The notes under the pieces: model-generated | Seen by the model: the letters and a program-made list of their open reading frames with translations, nothing else | Told to the model about the DNA's origin: nothing | Databases searched by the model: none | Shown: in pieces, positions 7,007-9,008 of the stretch | Position numbering within the stretch: the stretch's first letter is position 1 | How the letters are laid out: each line of letters begins with the position of its first letter | From: Acidobacteriota bacterium | GTDB taxonomy: Bacteria; Acidobacteriota; Terriglobia; Terriglobales; Acidobacteriaceae | Direction of reading: 5' to 3' | NCBI GenBank assembly: GCA_021780095.1 | Contig: JAJXZK010000081.1 | Coordinates: 1-9,008 of the forward strand | DNA: 9,008 nt | Program-made: the position numbers and the translations under genes

Positions 7007-7333
7007 CTATGCAACAGCTTGCGCTCCCGCCCGAATATTGTGAACTGAGGAGTTCTCGACCGGCAGGGTGCGCACAGTTGGCGTTCCTTGCATCATGGGA
7101 ACAAGCCTGGCGGCAATTTCCTGAAACAGACCATTGTCGTAGTTCCGGACATCGGATGCGCTCTTCCACAAAGTTACACAGCAATATTCGCCCGATGCCG
7201 GATCGCAGGACTCGATATTTTCGAGAAACCCACCCTGCGCCTGAATGCGCGGCAGGAACTCGTCATTGATTGCATTCCTGAATTCATCCACTCTGGCCGG
7301 TTGAATGGTGCAGTTAATCACTCGTGTCACCAT
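7007..7333 (-). CDS. Small ABM-like dimeric alpha/beta-barrel protein
   Basis: A 108-residue soluble protein that resembles the antibiotic biosynthesis monooxygenase (ABM) / dimeric ferredoxin-like barrel superfamily: a first strand with VINCTIQPARVDEF (5-18), a helix, GGFLENIES (34-42), a second strand pair SGEYCCVTLWKS (47-58), then the helix after SDVRNYDNG with FQEIAARLVPMM (70-81). The usual length is about 95-110, so it looks complete. Some family members are cofactor-free monooxygenases or heme-degrading enzymes, but many are uncharacterised, and I see no residues that settle the substrate. Ribosome site: AAGGAGG (7341-7347 on the + strand) seven bases from the ATG, with a second AAGGAG directly before it. 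It has its own promoter and is convergent with cysG, so no link to sulfur metabolism is implied. Confidence 0.75.
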   Translation of the reverse strand: MVTRVINCTIQPARVDEFRNAINDEFLPRIQAQGGFLENIESCDPASGEYCCVTLWKSASDVRNYDNGLFQEIAARLVPMMQGTPTVRTLPVENSSVHNIRAGAQAVA

Positions 7334-7378
7334 CTCCTTACCTCCTTGCGAAATCAGATAGCCCTTAGGGCAGGACGG

Positions 7379-7407
7379 ATCATACGCGCGCGGCCTAGCC
7401 GTGTCAA
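7379..7407 (-). promoter_or_regulatory. Strong sigma70-type promoter for the ABM-like gene
   Basis: Read on the - strand: TTGACA (7407-7402), a 17-base spacer, TATGAT (7384-7379). The -35 is exact consensus, the -10 has five of six matches, and spacing is ideal. A start near 7372 would give an untranslated leader of about 39 bases with the self-complementary GCCCTAAGGGC (7371-7361) close to its 5' end. Confidence 0.75.
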
Positions 7408-7491
7408 CGCGAATGAAATCGCCAACAGTAAACTCAGCATCTCAAGGATTACCTGCGCTCGCTAGGGATTTCAAAAAGGTTTTCACGATAC

Positions 7492-7736
7492 CTACTGACG
7501 AACTCTATCTCCGTCTTTAACATGGAACGCGTCGCCGATCCAATTCTCCAAGGCCCTTACCTTCACCACTTCAGTTCTCGGTTCGGCTACTATTGCCTGA
7601 GAGTAGCCCTGCCGGAAATTCTGGAAACCACGTCGCAGCTTTCTACATAACAAACTCCGCATCAATTCCCTGCACGCTTCATGCTCTTTGCGACCGGCGA
7701 CGTTCAGGGGTGCGTTGCCTGCGGCGTGTGGGGTCA
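7492..7736 (-). CDS. Doubtful small ORF, hypothetical
   Basis: An 81-codon frame from an ATG at 7736, downstream of agaS on the same strand. The frame is open further back into agaS, but those codons overlap the real gene. It has no clear ribosome site. The stretch HAAGNAPLNVAGRKEHEACREL faintly recalls one ankyrin repeat, and the end contains NWIGDAFHVKDGDRV, which reads like real protein, but I recognise no family. It fills most of the 7334-7753 intergenic space, which otherwise holds only the promoter at 7379-7407. It may be a chance frame or a degraded gene. Confidence 0.2.
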
Positions 7737-7767
7737 TGCAAATCCACAAGATATTAGTGGATTTGCA
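7737..7767 (-). terminator. Perfect 11-bp hairpin overlapping the agaS stop codon
   Basis: Positions 7737-7747 and 7757-7767 are exact reverse complements (TGCAAATCCAC and partner) around a nine-base loop that contains the agaS stop codon (7754-7756). The right arm on the + strand encodes the last codons of agaS. No T tract follows on the - strand, so termination is possible but not shown; it may also stabilise the 3' end of the transcript. Confidence 0.5.
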
Positions 7768-8947
7768 CATTCTGTACGACGCGGGTAATCGCGCCGCTGG
7801 GACTGGGAACATCCGGCATTAGTTTGCAGTGAATCGAGAAAAAAAGCCCCAATAACTGACCGAATATCACGTCGAGTGGGGGCCGATATGCGTCCGGGAT
7901 CAGAAGTTGTAACCCCGGCGTTAAGAAATGCTCACATTCTTTCTCAACTTCTTTGCTGGGTTGAAGGGCAACTGCAACTCGAGTCTGGACCACGCCTTTT
8001 TTCCCAATCTCACGGAGAAGGTCGGCTTCATAGCGTTCGCGGCGGCTGTCGCTGGAAATGAAGCTGACGAACAAAGTCTCCGCGTTTAAGGCCGCGAGCG
8101 GGCCATGGCGCAATCCGAGCGTTGATTCAGACATGGATTGAATGCGGCCGGCGGTCAACTCAGATACCTTCAGCGCAGACTCAGTTGCGACGGCCTTCAA
8201 GGAGCCGGAACCCACGAAACACACCCTGGTATAGGGGCCTTCGGCAAGATTAGCCGCGCATTCCGATGCCACATCAAGAAATTTTTCTCCAGCAGCAATC
8301 AAAGACTGCAGGATCGGTTCATACTCCTCCAGCGTCCAAGTGTGCGCCAGGCATTGTCCGCAGACAACCATGTTGGAATACGAACTGGTCATGGCCAGGC
8401 CGCGATCGTTCACGGCGTCGTCCAGCAACAGGCCAAAAACCCGCGGATCATCCTGATGATCGCGAATCATTTTCCCTTGCGCGTTGCAGGAAACCACAAG
8501 GTGGGAAATATTTGGGCGCTCTTTGAGCGCCTTATTCAGAACGTTGACGCCTTCCGGGCTATCGCCCGACCGCGAGAAGGAAATCCAGAGATAATTGGTG
8601 TCGCGAAGGATGAAATCGTCAAAGTTCGTAAGCAGGTCTGTACTGGGAATTGCGTTCACTTCGCATTGCCATTTCTGGCGGAGCAGCGCAACCAAGGATT
8701 GACCAATATAATCGGAAGTGCCGGCACCGACTAGGAAAACGATGGGGCGATGAACGGTCGCCACGGCAACTGGGCCTATTCCTTTCGATTGCAGGTAAGC
8801 CTGGATTTCCGGGCGACGCTGCTGGAAGTTCATGAAGGTAGTGGCCCAGGTATAGGGTTGCTGCGCAATTTCGCTGGGAGTATGGATGAGTCCGCGCTTT
8901 GCTTTTTCTTCTTTGTCCAGCTGGATGAGATTCAGCAAACGGCTCAC
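7754..8947 (-). CDS. agaS: AgaS-type double-SIS sugar-phosphate isomerase/deaminase
   Basis: Cytoplasmic enzyme of amino-sugar breakdown; AgaS proteins act on galactosamine-6-phosphate (deamination/isomerisation toward tagatose-6-phosphate), though older annotation calls them tagatose-6-phosphate ketose/aldose isomerase. The 397 residues contain two SIS domains. First: VGAGTSDYIG (73-82), PSTDLLTN (101-108), ISFSRSGDSPE (122-132), DRGLAMTSS (181-189). Second: GSGSLKAVATESALKVSELT (246-265), LRHGP (279-283), and the C-terminal PSGAITRVVQNVQIH, which matches the E. coli AgaS end closely. Length is near the ~384 of E. coli. The start is GTG at 8947 with AAAGGAG at 8963-8957, nine bases away; the frame stays open to the window edge, but no ATG, GTG or TTG occurs in it upstream. 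No other amino-sugar genes are visible, so its exact substrate is inference. Confidence 0.9.
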   Translation of the reverse strand: MSRLLNLIQLDKEEKAKRGLIHTPSEIAQQPYTWATTFMNFQQRRPEIQAYLQSKGIGPVAVATVHRPIVFLVGAGTSDYIGQSLVALLRQKWQCEVNAIPSTDLLTNFDDFILRDTNYLWISFSRSGDSPEGVNVLNKALKERPNISHLVVSCNAQGKMIRDHQDDPRVFGLLLDDAVNDRGLAMTSSYSNMVVCGQCLAHTWTLEEYEPILQSLIAAGEKFLDVASECAANLAEGPYTRVCFVGSGSLKAVATESALKVSELTAGRIQSMSESTLGLRHGPLAALNAETLFVSFISSDSRRERYEADLLREIGKKGVVQTRVAVALQPSKEVEKECEHFLTPGLQLLIPDAYRPPLDVIFGQLLGLFFSIHCKLMPDVPSPSGAITRVVQNVQIH

Positions 8948-8956
8948 AGTTCTATG

Positions 8957-8963
8957 CTCCTTT
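8957..8963 (-). promoter_or_regulatory. Ribosome binding site for the GTG start of agaS
   Basis: AAAGGAG on the - strand lies nine bases before the GTG codon (8947-8945). There is no ATG in this area, so the site decides the start. The remaining bases to 9008 hold no gene I can see; an AT-rich TTTTTATATC (- strand, near 8987-8996) might be part of a promoter but is too weak to call. Confidence 0.6.
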
Positions 8964-9008
8964 GGTACGCGGGGTAGTGAAAAGCTGATATAAAAAGGCG
9001 AGCCCGAA

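Noticed and set aside
8138..8734. + strand frame opposite agaS
   Set aside because: The - strand frame has all AgaS/SIS motifs; the + frame is a shadow with no recognisable domain.
1..9008. Mobile elements, CRISPR arrays, tRNA or rRNA genes
   Set aside because: I found no transposase, no regularly spaced repeats and no tRNA- or rRNA-like segments; the window reads as ordinary metabolic chromosome.

Overview
The window holds a compact assimilatory sulfate reduction operon on the + strand (about 1-7000), followed by two unrelated genes on the - strand (about 7000-9008). The coding style (moderately high GC, tight gene overlaps, a CysNC fusion with a wasted kinase domain, a fused siroheme synthase) would fit an Acidobacteriota-like soil bacterium. 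That taxonomic guess is inference only; nothing in the window proves it.

Region 1-249 is an untranslated leader that looks regulatory. It carries a short reading frame with four cysteine codons among six, then a GAAA-capped hairpin, then an intrinsic terminator with a six-T tract that lies before cysD. I see no good promoter between the terminator and cysD. The simplest reading is an attenuated transcript that starts upstream of the window.

Region 250-6900 encodes cysD, cysN(C), cysH, a siroheme sulfite reductase and cysG. CysD and CysN make APS from sulfate and ATP. CysH carries the cysteine set of the [4Fe-4S] APS reductases, so it should reduce APS directly to sulfite. The C-terminal APS-kinase-like part of CysN has lost its P-loop, consistent with a route that needs no PAPS. 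The ferredoxin-type sulfite reductase makes sulfide, and CysG makes its siroheme from uroporphyrinogen III. Junctions overlap by 1, 4 and 4 bases; only cysG is separated, by 27 bases, with its own ribosome binding site. No sulfate transporter, cysJ-type flavoprotein or cysteine synthase lies in the window. An unexpected point is that CysD also carries a CC...CxxC cysteine set resembling that of CysH.

Region 6901-7006 contains a perfect 14-bp hairpin between convergent genes. Region 7007-7333 (- strand) encodes a small dimeric alpha/beta-barrel (ABM-like) protein, driven by a near-perfect sigma70-type promoter. Region 7334-7753 is otherwise mostly intergenic, with one doubtful small frame and an 11-bp perfect hairpin over the end of the next gene. 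Region 7754-8947 (- strand) encodes an AgaS-type double-SIS sugar isomerase/deaminase with a GTG start.
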